NCBI GenBank assembly: GCA_039881145.1
Contig: JAYKKI010000003.1
Location: 9,197,501-9,261,500, forward strand
Length of the DNA: 64,000 nucleotides
Direction: 5' to 3'
Origin: Druceiella hillmani
Taxonomy: Eukaryota; Arthropoda; Insecta; Lepidoptera; Hepialidae
Both the position numbers and the translations under genes were made by a program. Positions 1-11,399 of this stretch are shown here, one piece after another. Position 1 is the stretch's first letter, and each line of letters opens with the position of its first letter. The notes under the pieces are model-generated. The model was not told where the DNA came from and did no database searches. It worked only from the letters and a program-made list of their open reading frames with translations.

Positions 1-1539
1 AAATTTCTTTTCATGAAATTGGCTATTTTTTGTATGTATATTATTGTAATTATAAAACCTTGGATGATCAAAAATTGCAAAAATAACCTGCCAATACTAA
101 CGCTATATTTTGTTTGCATACACCATATGTAGATGTATATTGAGATAGGGCGAATATTTTTTGATCAGGCGCCCTGATGAGATTTGCCGTCGAGTTATTT
201 TCTATGATCATCTTAAACAAATACTTGTAGAAAATCGTTTTTCGTTGAATAATTTCCATTACATTATTTATTTTAGAAAATATATATCTATATTTAATTG
301 TCTTTGGTTACATCCATAAATTGTAATTCAAAGTACTTTACTTTACCTACAGCAAACTAAAGTTTTTTATTGACAGCACTAACTCGAATATACACTATCT
401 AAAACTGTTTTATGTAATCTCCAATTTATGATTCACCAATAAACTATAAATACACCGAAAAAAGTCTTAAAATAAATTTTCGTGTTGAGTGAAATACCTT
501 TCATTAAAAGTTATTTAATTGTATTTGACAAAAAATTAAATTTGGTGAAGTGGCATGATATTCAAAATGAATAGAGTTGATTTACAGAAAAATGTAGGGA
601 ACGTTTGTGTTTCAGCAAGAAAAAAAAGGTTGAGTTGAAAAGCTAATGAACAAAATAAATGTTTATCGAAACTGTGTTTCCAAATAACATGAGCTTTTCA
701 GTGTAAGATCATAAAAGCTTTCATGTACAGAAAATAAATGAGATCCAATGGAATTAATATTAAACTACGACTTCTCAAAAAGAGTATTTTACCAAAATAA
801 AATTAATTTTCATTCCTTTTAGTGCTTTCAACTAATATTTTTTTTTCACTTTATTTTTAAATTTTTCTAAAAAATCCTTACTCAACATATAGTCCAGAAG
901 GAATACGCTGAACAATTTGGCATTAAAAATAAAAATATATTTACCATAATAGAGAGTGTATAGTAACGGTAACAAAAAGAAAAACAATGAAATCTATACA
1001 ATCATAATTATTTAAAGCAACGATTTAAGCAGTGGATCGAAATGTCCAACACTGAATCAAGAAAATTTCGAAAGCGAGCTGTTAGAGATCATATTGGATA
1101 TTAGTTGGTGCATAATGGATATTTTCGTACCGCACGTAACATTCCGGGACAAACAGAAACGACGCCAATCTCAGAACTAATGGATTGCCAATATAACTAA
1201 TTACCGTTTTGCAGAAATTCAGATGAGATCCATTTTTTTTATTTCGAGAGAGTTATATCCAACTATGCTAAAAATACCTGTGAGGTAAAATTTATAATTT
1301 ATAAAAGAGAAAAATTTATTATATTTTTTTCTATGTTATCTTTAACATAAAAGTGTTAGTTCCCTCATACGACAACTAAATAAATTAGTACTGCTCCAAT
1401 TTACTACAAACTTATTGTTGATACCGTGAAATTGGCCAGCTTTTGTCCGAGTATCCTAATGCAATTTAACAAGTATAAATAATGTGAATGTTATATCAAT
1501 TAGGTTTGATCTAAATCTTTTCCCCATTACTGTCTTGAC
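1..1539. other. AT-rich noncoding DNA
   Basis: Stops are frequent in all frames and I recognise no protein, RNA gene or mobile element. Short reading frames around 1,020-1,250 are too broken to assign. It is probably intronic or intergenic. Confidence 0.6.
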
Positions 1540-1760
1540 AGTTGGCAGACAAAAATGATTTGCCGATCCTGGCGCGATACATTTATTTTAAAAAATGTGG
1601 TAAATTCACGCGTGATTGAATTTAATTAATCAACGCCACGCGACTGGGCAATTTTCTCAGAACGTGATTACCCTTCGAAATTCAACGGGCTTTTCAGGAA
1701 TTTTTCAATTGAATTTTGTTAAGTAAAAGAGAGCGAGTGAACTTCAATTGACAATGAAGA
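1540..1760. promoter_or_regulatory. Candidate cis-regulatory element with homeodomain-type sites
   Basis: This block is richer in GC and CpG than its surroundings and holds an imperfect inverted repeat at 1,608-1,643, with GCGTGATTGAAT on one side and ATTAATCAACGC on the other around a TTTAATTAAT core. TAAT and TTGATTAAT motifs are typical of homeodomain binding sites. No ORF explains the composition change. Seen: the motifs and the composition shift. Inferred: regulatory function. It could also be an old repeat. Confidence 0.25.
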
Positions 1761-2874
1761 ATTTTAATTTTCTAGGATAAAGAATGAAAACTTTCCTCGT
1801 CCGTATTTTTTTGCAAGTGTTTTGTTACAAATTAAACCCAAAATCGAATTCGCTGAATTAGAATCGGAGCATAAAAAATATATGAAAAATGGGAGAAAAG
1901 GTAATCTATTTTGGTTAAATAAATAAAATAAGTGAAATTTACATAGACAGAAAATGCAAGTAACTAGCTTTTACCCGGAACTTCACGTGCGTTTAGATAA
2001 AAATATACTTGTATTTTATTTACATGCTAATTCCTAAAAGAACTTCCGACCTTCGAGGAGATACTTCAGACATCACCATCTCCTTTTAATTTGTTGCAAG
2101 AGAATACCCGAAAAGTTCTTAAAACTTTCTGGAAAATTCTCCAATTTTATATCTTTGACTAATGGTCTCTATTGTTAACTATGTGGAGGGGGAATTTCAT
2201 AAATTCTTATCTCCACCTATGCTACCACCTGTTTATACTACCGGACGGGGATAAGTAAGGGTTGACTATTGTTGGGCTTATTTTAAACTATTGTACTCTG
2301 AGTGGTAAATAACCATACTATGTATTAAGTCAATAACTGAGAAATATATGTACCAAATCTCATTCAAATAGTCCCCATTCAATAGTAGCCCTTTGTTAGT
2401 AAACATAGAAAGCTGAGAAATTTCTGAATTCTTTACATATTTATATCACTTTTATTCCTTGTGGAGATGGTTACCACCTGAGTAGAATCAAGAAGGGTGA
2501 AAATAGGGGTATAATTTCTGAAAAAACATTTTTAAAAACAAGGTATTTTTGTGAGAATAAAATAATATTACCCAATTACTGTGTAAATATACACATATAT
2601 TTATGTTGAGGTTCTCATCTTTTCGAGAGAGATTTTTTAATAACAACGAAATAAAAAAATATAACTAGGTTGATCTCTATGACCCAAGCTCCTTGTTTGC
2701 TAATTTAATCCATAGTGGTTAAGTATTTTGTTTAAAAAATTATTTCAAACATATATAAATATATTAAAAAGAAGTGTACCTTAACCATAATTATTCATTA
2801 GATATTTTGTTTCAATAAAGAAAGACACCAATATCACATTAACTTATTCGAACACAATCATTGTTCTTTATTCA
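1761..2874. other. AT-rich noncoding DNA
   Basis: I see no gene or repeat here beyond simple AT-rich sequence. Confidence 0.6.
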
Positions 2875-3189
2875 TTATTTAACGACCACGGTATCGAAAT
2901 GAAACCAGGGCAAATTATTAATCATTTTTATTTTGGGCAAAATGCAGGAAACCAGCAGAACGGAAACATCATAATTTTGCCAAAAAGGATCGAATCGAAT
3001 GCCTCGACTGATATTGTCGATAAAATTATCGCGTTTCCGTTTTCTCGGAACGTATTTTTCCTTAACAATACAACTGGCTATAAAGAAAGCCTGTAAGTTA
3101 TATATGTTGTTTTTTTTATTATTTGACTTACCTACTTTCTGAATAGCAGCGGCTTTTGTATTAGTCGCTACGTGATATATACCTAACAT
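2875..3189. other. Overlapping small ORFs, unassigned
   Basis: A 65-codon plus-strand frame (2,899-3,096, starting with ATG) overlaps a 104-codon minus-strand frame. Neither matches a family I know and neither has clear splice sites. The plus frame has the more protein-like composition. Both may be chance frames in a slightly GC-richer patch. Confidence 0.15.
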
Positions 3190-3891
3190 CGTTTACTAGC
3201 TTCAAATCCTGATTTGGGTTGGTTGCTAGAAATTTAATGCAGCTATATTTTTTTACGTAACTTTTAAGATCTGCCAAAATAAATAATTTCATTACATAAA
3301 TTTTCTAAAATCAGACGGCATCATATTACATGTCTTCAAAATCGTTTTTTGTAGTATTCGAAATATAAATGGTGTCAGTACAGAAATGAATTGAGGGGGA
3401 CAATTCATTGGAAATTTTGAAGTGTTCTTAAAAATATTTTCATCGAAATCCCCCAGTTTTAGTAGCAAAATTATTCCTCAAACATCTTCAGGAATTTCGT
3501 TCTTGTCTTAAGAGTACACCCAAATAATTTGAATTATAATGGCGTATACTATTTATGTTTATTCGAACAACTACTCTTTATACTATAAAAATCTGAAACC
3601 AAAGTACATCAATTGAAATAATATTCCCTAATATAAACTAGGTGGAAAATTCATTTGAAGCATTTATTTTTATCCTTGCTTTTTGCTTGTTTTTATGACG
3701 TTTTTTTACTATTTTGTAAACTTTTTATCCTTATTACAAATATAATTTTTTTTAATTTTCTTCACATAAAAGATTAAAACAGAACCCTTACGGTGAGACT
3801 TCGGTGCCAGTATGTCCGTATATTGCAGCTATTTTTCTCAACCACTACTATTTACTTGTCTGCATCTGTTTCCAGTGAAAAAAACGACCGT

Positions 3892-3939
3892 ATTTTTTTT
3901 GGCTTATCATCCAAGTGGCCATTTTTTTTGGCTTATCAT
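3892..3939. repeat. 19-bp direct duplication
   Basis: ATTTTTTTTGGCTTATCAT occurs twice, 29 bases apart, at 3,892-3,910 and 3,921-3,939. This looks like a local slippage or repair duplication. Confidence 0.8.
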
Positions 3940-5001
3940 GTCAATGTTTGCTCTTTGAATTTTCTGTACTATATATTGCAGGAAAGATAAAACAAAGTTC
4001 CAGACATTTATGTTTTTTGAGAAAAAACATTAAAACTTTAATTTTTCCATCTTTGACTCTTTAATTTCCACACCGTAATTATGTATATATTAGTAGCACA
4101 AAGACAAAAAATGTTCAGGTAATCATGTACCCTCTAAATACAAGATTAAATTAATATCAATATCAATTTTAAGTCCGATGCCAAGCTGAGCGTGAGCTAA
4201 AAGTATAGCAATGTGACTGAGTAAGCAGAGTACGGGCAGTCGCGTGAGGACAGAGGTCATTACCGGTTATCGTGCACAAAATCGCTCTTTTTGGATTCTC
4301 GTAAATATTTTAAATATATTTTTTTCATCTCTTATGTTAATTGGTCTTTATAATACCATAAATATATTTATTTAAGCTAATATATTAATTGAATTTTGTG
4401 TTAGGTTGTGAGATATACTATTCATTCAGTGACTTATAATCATTCCGACATACCAGTATATCCGTGTTGAAATATAAATAGAGTAATATGCAGCGGACGC
4501 TTAATTTGAATTAAGGAACTATTTTGCAATAATTAATTATAAAAATCGTTATAAATATATAAGGTTGTAGCTGATCTAGGGATAAATAATATCTAGTTTT
4601 AACAGCATGGTATAAAGTTCACCCAAATATACGATGGTCATATTACATGTGGAGTGTATTATAATTTCTAGGATTTAAGTGTAAGCAAATACTGTAAATA
4701 TTAAAAACTATGCAATTAGTACCAAAATTAAATTGTGTAAATAAAATGTGAAAGATTATTTTCTAAAATTATATTAATTATACTAAATTGTGTTGGACGC
4801 TACGGTAATCGTTGACACATTTTCTATTAAAGAGAGTTCAGAAATAAGTGTAATTTTAAGTTTTTCAATCACCGTGGATAGTTATGAATAAATAACAAAC
4901 TCATTGCAATTCAAATATCCTGGTTAGGTAACATTAAGAAATTGTCCGACTTGATGGATTTATAATTTGTTAATACTGCAAACGAAAAAGAATAGTGAAA
5001 A

Positions 5002-5053
5002 AGCCAAAAGTGTAGCATAAGCCAAAAGTGTAGTTTAAAAGCCAGTAGTGTAG
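5002..5053 (+). repeat. Short tandem repeat, 3 copies of a 14-mer
   Basis: AGCCAAAAGTGTAG occurs at 5,002-5,015 and 5,020-5,033, and a variant (AGCCAGTAGTGTAG) at 5,040-5,053. The period is 18-20 bases, so this is a degenerate minisatellite. Confidence 0.85.
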
Positions 5054-5387
5054 GATAAAAAATGTACTAAAATCAATAGCGGTAACCAAAATATAAACCA
5101 TTGTATAACCTATCATAATTAGGTATTTGGATAATTTTATCGAATTAACGTACCTACGGCATGATCCAATAAACAAATTATCAACTTCACGTACAGCGAA
5201 TAAATTGTAGGTGACGGAATGTAAAATTGCCTAAACATGGAGCTGAGAGTCTAAAGGAAGGTAATTTAACCCCATTTTATTATTACATTATCGCAAGGGT
5301 TCTTTTTAAATTATGTTTAAGAACTGTAAAGATAATGAATATGATGTTCAATAAAGTTTGCTAATACTACATAATTATAAAATGTGA

Positions 5388-5558
5388 GAGATTACAGGAA
5401 AAAAGGTGTATAATTTCGAAATTGACACCCGTAAACGATTAATTCAGCGATTCAATGATCCCGTCGAAGAAATTTATAGAAATTGCAACAAGCTAAACAG
5501 GGATACACTAACCATCGCATTAAAAGGGAAAGCATATTTATTAAATAACGGAGGTTAA
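5388..5558 (+). CDS. Unassigned 56-codon open frame, possible exon or gene fragment
   Basis: The frame runs from just after a TGA to a TAA and has no ATG. The residues (including RLIQRFNDPVEEIYRNCNKL, then a lysine-rich segment) look more protein-like than most chance frames here. A TTACAG/G near the left end could be a splice acceptor but lacks a good pyrimidine tract. I do not recognise the family. It may be a remnant of a mobile element or a chance frame. Confidence 0.15.
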   Translation, partial: EITGKKVYNFEIDTRKRLIQRFNDPVEEIYRNCNKLNRDTLTIALKGKAYLLNNGG

Positions 5559-5564
5559 TTATAA

Positions 5565-5626
5565 AATTGCATTAAATAAAATGAATTGCATTAAATAAAG
5601 AGAGTGAATGAATTGCATTAAATAAA
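5565..5626 (+). repeat. Three copies of a 16-mer
   Basis: AATTGCATTAAATAAA occurs at 5,565-5,580, 5,584-5,599 and 5,611-5,626, separated by short different spacers. It is a local tandem duplication. Confidence 0.85.
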
Positions 5627-6614
5627 ATTACTATTTTATTTTCTGTTCTCTCTAGCATTTCTGTAATTTTCATTTAAAATTGGTAGCCCAGAATTTGGCG
5701 CATTGTAGAAGGGCTGTAATTCGGTGTTAAAATTATACGTGTACAATGTTCTAGTATAACGTGAACATTGTCCATTATTATAAGATAAAATAATAATAAT
5801 AATTGGATAATGGAGTTTTTTTATTTCTTTTATTATTTTATAAAAACATTATATTTTTGAGTATAAATTTTAGTTTAATTATTACATTTAACTTATTTTT
5901 ATTTTGGCATTTTTTTAAATATACCACTTAATATAAGTTAACAGGGTTAAAATATAATATAAATTTTGGAAATATTATACAAACAACTTAACAGAGTCGT
6001 TTTGACACGAAAAAACTAAGACATTCCTGAAAAAATATATGCCCACCATATGCGCCAGTCACTTGTCCCCATTTCACAGTATATAAATAAAATTCGAAAT
6101 TTTTTTCAAAACTGTAATGCAAATTTAGACAAATCAGCATTAGAAAATTTTGAGAGAGGAAAAAAGCAAATTAAGGCTAATTCGTCCGATTGTATCCTAG
6201 AATAATAATATAAATGTGTTTTTACAAACATGAGAAGAAAAATTGTTTCTCCAAAAGTTTATAGTGCTTAAGAGTTTTTGTTGAAAAATAGTACTTCTCT
6301 TATAGCATTCCTAATATAAAATCAATTATATTATTCTAACTGTATTATCGATTCAGCCCTCCCATAATATAATTTCTGGACAAAAAACCTAAAAAAATCC
6401 TTCTTCGTTACACAACCACTTCACTAATCATTTTGCATCTCTAGATTGGATATAAACTATATATTATCATGCTTATTTTTCAGAGAGCTAAAATGAATAA
6501 ATCAAAAGCAATACACTATAGGTCATCGCTAGTGCTATTATCAAACAATTTTCTTGATTACGTTGAATTTTTCTTAAATTCTAGGATAATAATTATTTTA
6601 GTAGTAGTGATGAT

Positions 6615-6648
6615 AAATAGGAACAACGTATCTATGTTGTTCCTATTT
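6615..6648. repeat. Perfect 13-bp hairpin
   Basis: AAATAGGAACAAC at 6,615-6,627 is followed, after an 8-base loop, by its exact reverse complement at 6,636-6,648. There is no T-run, gene end or known element nearby to explain it. Confidence 0.85.
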
Positions 6649-9600
6649 AAAATTACTGCTTAATAATAATTACGACACTATCAATACGTCACATTAAAAA
6701 AATATAAGAAACAAGTTGTTATTATATTTGAAACTTCCTCATAGTTCTTATCTGTCTAAATAAAAATCTTATCATATTAGTTTCGGTAGACATTTATATA
6801 GATATTCAAAAAGACTTTTATATATATGTAGATTAAGTTTTTATATTTTGAAGATATTTTACAATTATCTACACTTCTAGACCATCTTCCACAACAGTAA
6901 AATAAGCAGTATGGAGGCGATTTCAAGTAAAATATATCCTATAAAATGCATATATGCATAATGGAATGGAATGGGAATGTTTTAATCAAACTTATTTATT
7001 ATGCATAAGGTAATACGTAACTAGTAGCAACAAGGGTATTTTAAATCTGCACAATGCTAGAAATAAATTACATCACATGAATACGCAGACAATTTTGCAT
7101 ATTTGGAAGTATATTCTGAAAGGAATCTAGTTAATGACAATAGCATTTTCTCCGTCGTTATTATGATGTATTCAAATTAACACTATCGAAAACTGTAAAA
7201 TAAACGAAATCTAGAACTAATGAAATATGTGAAATAAAAATAAAATATATTTGACTGCTATGAAGATGAGTGCACTTCGAAATCATTTCAAAAAATTGTT
7301 GGTGAAAGAATGAAAAACAACTTAAATATGATCGGAACATGGCTTATGAGCGTTCGATACAAAAATAGACGTATATTTACATTTATGGGTAAAGGTAATT
7401 ACAATTATATTACTTACAAATATTATTATTATTTTCTACCATTTAAACATAAGTCCTATTTTATATTTAGTACGCATAAACATATCTTGAATATCTTAAA
7501 AACTATGAAATTTAGAATTATTATTATAGTTTTCCGGTAAAGGGTACGTAAATTTCTAGTAATAATATTTTTTCATAATTATCACTTTGATTTGGAGAAG
7601 GAAAGCATATTTTGTGACAAAGATTTTAGGGGGAGTGTATATTTTTTCATAAATTACCCCTTCAATTCACGTCCCACATACTATAAAAAACAAAAATAAA
7701 TTTATTTGTCCTCTCATAAAATTGCTCCTATTGACATATATGCATGTTAATATGCTTACATACTATTTTATGCTTACATGCATCTTGTAACGGTTCCATT
7801 TTATCGTTATGAAATTTAGAACTTTAAAAAATAGCTTATTTAGAGAATTAAAATAAATGCCAAGAAATAACATAAATTGAGAAGATAAAATATAGTACGT
7901 AAGAGTACAATTAAAAATAGGTTTCAGATCCTGAGAGACACGACTAGGTCCAATTGAAGGAATATTAAAAACATATTTTAAAATTTACCATATTAAAGAA
8001 GATCACTTAACAACAGTTACAAAAACAACACAGTTCAAAAAATGTTTGTTAAAATGCTTATGATATCAATTTTATTGCTACTAATTCTACCTAAGTGAAG
8101 AATATCGAACAAGTAACATAATAGGCTAACACTAAACCCTTCAGTTCAAGTACTTTAAATCAAAATATGGAACCATTTTAACTACGGATTTTATTTGAAT
8201 TAGTCTACATACGGATTTAACAATATAAATCTTTAATAAACATGGAAAATTTTCAAATTATCCTAAATTAATTCGTCAGTTTTAATATGAACCGAACAGT
8301 TAGGATAAAAAGGTATAATAGCAAACAGTAGTCAATTTATCAATCAATTTAATATCCCTGCCAAAGAAGCATTTAATATCATTTTTATTTATTTGAGTTT
8401 ATAATTATAAATTACTCTCTTTTTATGTATCAACACACACAAATCGACTAGATGTTTATGGAATTGCAATCGACATATATTAAGTAGAGAAATAAAACAG
8501 TGGACATTAATTCACAAGGGAAGTTTGTGAAGTTGTAGAGCGATTTGAATATTCCTCTGTGGTTATAATTGAACTGTACTTATATGAATAATTCATCACT
8601 AACAAGCTTTTCAAAACAAATTACAATGTCGCCTTTCATAAATGATTTCAAGCCAAAATAGACATGGAACCAGCAAAAGCTTTTAAACTTCAAACTCATA
8701 AATCTGGAGATACTCTCTTTTCCAAGTAACAAATCTATAATACATTACGTGTTACTTAAGTTTCACAATAATACTTTCGTTCTCTCCGCCCTCTAGTCGT
8801 TTTTCTCCATTTCTATCTCTTTAAGCCACCCTACACATTTGAATTGCAAAAATTACGACAGGTATACTTAGCTCGTTCAGTTGGGATTAACGATCGACGT
8901 CCGATGAAAGAGTGCATACTAATAAGTTTAAGTCTATCCAATAGATGAATGGCTACAATGTACCATTTAACTCCTCATATTTATGTTGAAAAGTTTACTT
9001 ACTTTGCATTTATTTGTTGTATAATTCTAGTTGACTTAAATGTTAAAGTCCATTATCAATTATTCTTCAAATCATTGAATATTTAAAGTGGTTTCAAATT
9101 ATATTACATAAGTGTATGACGACTGCAATTGATGTTTTAAAAATCCCAATAAGGATAAATTGAAAATAGTTCTATGAAAAAGATTACAGGAAAACTTCAA
9201 TAGTTCTTTCTTGAATAGAATTAATGTTTAAGTGATGATATGCCCATAATAAAAATATAAAATTTATTCATTAAATGGCCAAATTTATAAGATCTGATAC
9301 ACGTGACGGAAATTGCTTCTAAATGTTATCATTTTACGGCTAAAATAACAATTGACCTTAAATACAATTATAACCCTTACAGTTATTACAAAGAGCGAGA
9401 CTTTAAATATTTTGTAGTTGAATGGTAAACCAAATTTAATAATAACGGTTACAAATATTTTACTGTTTACTAAATATTGTAATTTTTTATAGTGAAAAAT
9501 AAAGGAAAACGTTAATTATATAATATATCAATATCTAAGGGATGTTTTCAAAATGATATTTTCAATTTTTTTTTAATTTTCTGCAGAAATATGTAACGGT

Positions 9601-10223
9601 GTGAAAAAACCCTTGTGCCCTTATTACTTGTGGGTTTTGTTTTCTTGACTAAAATTTTTAAATTAAAAAATTTGTTAAAGTCGCGTAAATATCTTTAGTC
9701 CACGCCGTGTTAAAAACAAATAAATTTAATTTTTTTCCTTACATAAACCTAATGAAGAAATATTTTACACGAGTCTTCGAAAAGAAAAATTGTCTATTGA
9801 GATCGCATTCAATGACGTCATTTTGTTTTAAAAATTAATTTGCATATTATTTTAGTAAATTAGAATATGTGTGTGATAAACGGGTATTTTTTTAAATGAT
9901 GCTAGTGACTGGGTCGATGAAACATAAAATTATCCTTTTTTTAAGGATTCAAAATCGTGTCCTTTTCAACTAGATGCTTTCGGTTAAGAGTGCCCATGGA
10001 TTTGTGCAATGAATCAGTATATTTAAACACTTGTATTTCGATAACGATTGATCGCAATTGGTTATTTTGGTTTCTTTATTATAGGCATTCTACAATCAAC
10101 TCCTCCTCCAACTTTTTTTTATAGTTTCACAATGTTGCAAGGATAGTTTTCAAACCATAAGACTATATCCGAAATAAATGATTAAAGAGCAAAAGAAGTC
10201 TTGTAAGTTTATATCAATAAAAT

Positions 10224-10303
10224 TGACTTAACTCAGTACACTTAACGCAGTATGTTGACTTAACATTAAGTACAGACTTGACTTTTGACTTAACATTAAA
10301 AAC
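10224..10303 (+). repeat. Degenerate TTGACTTAAC repeat cluster
   Basis: TTGACTTAAC occurs at about 10,223, 10,255 and 10,284, with partial copies between. The last two continue as ATTAA. It is a decayed local repeat. Confidence 0.6.
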
Positions 10304-10599
10304 AGTGAAATAAATTAAAAACGATTTTAAAATGTTGATTAGAAGAAAGACAAATATGCTCTAGTTTTAAATACATGTAACTAAAGATATCCAATCAAAG
10401 CAAACGTTTTACAAAACCTTTTTAAAATACATTTGGAATCATCATGTAGTGCAGAATCAACATTATTTCAATATCGATATCTTAAATATGTTTTATGTTC
10501 AAAATGTCGATATTTTATATAATGAATGAAAAAGAAGGTGATGATACCATTAAAACAAAACCAACCGTACAAACACATTCATCCATTCCGAGATAATTA

Positions 10600-10960
10600 G
10601 GCACAGCGGAGTCGAAGTAACATTGAAATATCAGCCACAATCTACTCTTAGCGTTTGATTGATGTAACCAGAATGCAAAGGACGGAAACTTGTCTTATGC
10701 GGTCCGTAGTAGCGCGCTGGGCCATTAATTTTTCTCGCAGAATATCCCAGCGGTAGGCCTGCTTTTGAATGGCTTAGACTGTAACGTGGCTCGGCACCGT
10801 CTCGCTTAGCGGTTTGGAAAACATGTATAATTTTGGCGCTGTATTTTCCGTTCCCACACGTCGCAAGTGGATGTTTAAGTTTAAGTACGTCGAGGGTAAT
10901 TTCGTCGGTTTACATTTGACGGTTTATTGAAGCGTTCGCACGCCGGATGGGCCTATATTG
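10600..10960. promoter_or_regulatory. CpG-richer island, candidate conserved noncoding element
   Basis: The block is clearly GC- and CpG-richer than the flanks, which are mostly A and T. Motifs include GGGCCATTAATTTTT, a TTGATTGATG site and GACGGTTTATTGAAGCG. Frames are short, so an exon is unlikely. A similar phrase (GACAGTTTATTAAATCG) recurs near 16,930 in another island. TAAT/TTTATT motifs suggest homeodomain binding and GCCAT resembles a Pho/YY1 site. Function is inference; a fragment of an older repeat is the alternative. Confidence 0.3.
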
Positions 10961-11193
10961 TTTTAATTGTTGAAGTTACGGTGTTATGCGGTTTCCGATT
11001 CAAGTTTTTAAGCAAACAAAGCACTATATATAATTTTGTTTTGTTATTTCGTTTTTGTTCTAGTAGTAAAATTATCTAACTCGAGAGTTATCGTTGTATA
11101 TTAAGCAATCTAATTCCCTCCCAGTTATGAAAAGAGAAAAATTATGTAAAGAGAACAAAGAATCACATATACACACAAGTCTAAAGAACTATG

Positions 11194-11249
11194 CTGCACG
11201 CGAACATAACTATCGAACAAAAACGCAAACTAAAACTGCACGCGAACAT
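11194..11249 (+). repeat. 14-bp direct duplication
   Basis: CTGCACGCGAACAT occurs at 11,194-11,207 and 11,236-11,249. It lies just upstream of the gypsy gag remnant and may belong to the leader or LTR region of that element, but no LTR pair could be defined. Confidence 0.6.
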
Positions 11250-11399
11250 CGGTCCTTTATATCGTGGCTGCTGCGTAGAGCAGCCTAGAAGCCGTCGAGG
11301 ATCAACAAGCACAATGTTGACAGAAGACATTTCAATGAAGTGTATCGGCATACTTACGGCATATTTCTAAGTCCTTGATCATACATATTTTCATTAGAA

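Larger units (their letters stand above)
3190..10559. other. AT-rich noncoding DNA with short tandem duplications
   Basis: Long stretch with no recognisable gene. It holds several short direct duplications and one hairpin, listed separately. A small CpG-richer patch lies at about 4,165-4,285. An 8-base CRE-like palindrome (TGACGTCA) lies near 9,813; a single site of that length is expected by chance. Confidence 0.55.

Noticed and set aside
1020..1250. Possible transposase fragment (frames around RKRAVRDHIGY and ARNIPGQTETTP)
   Set aside because: Too short and interrupted; no family could be assigned.
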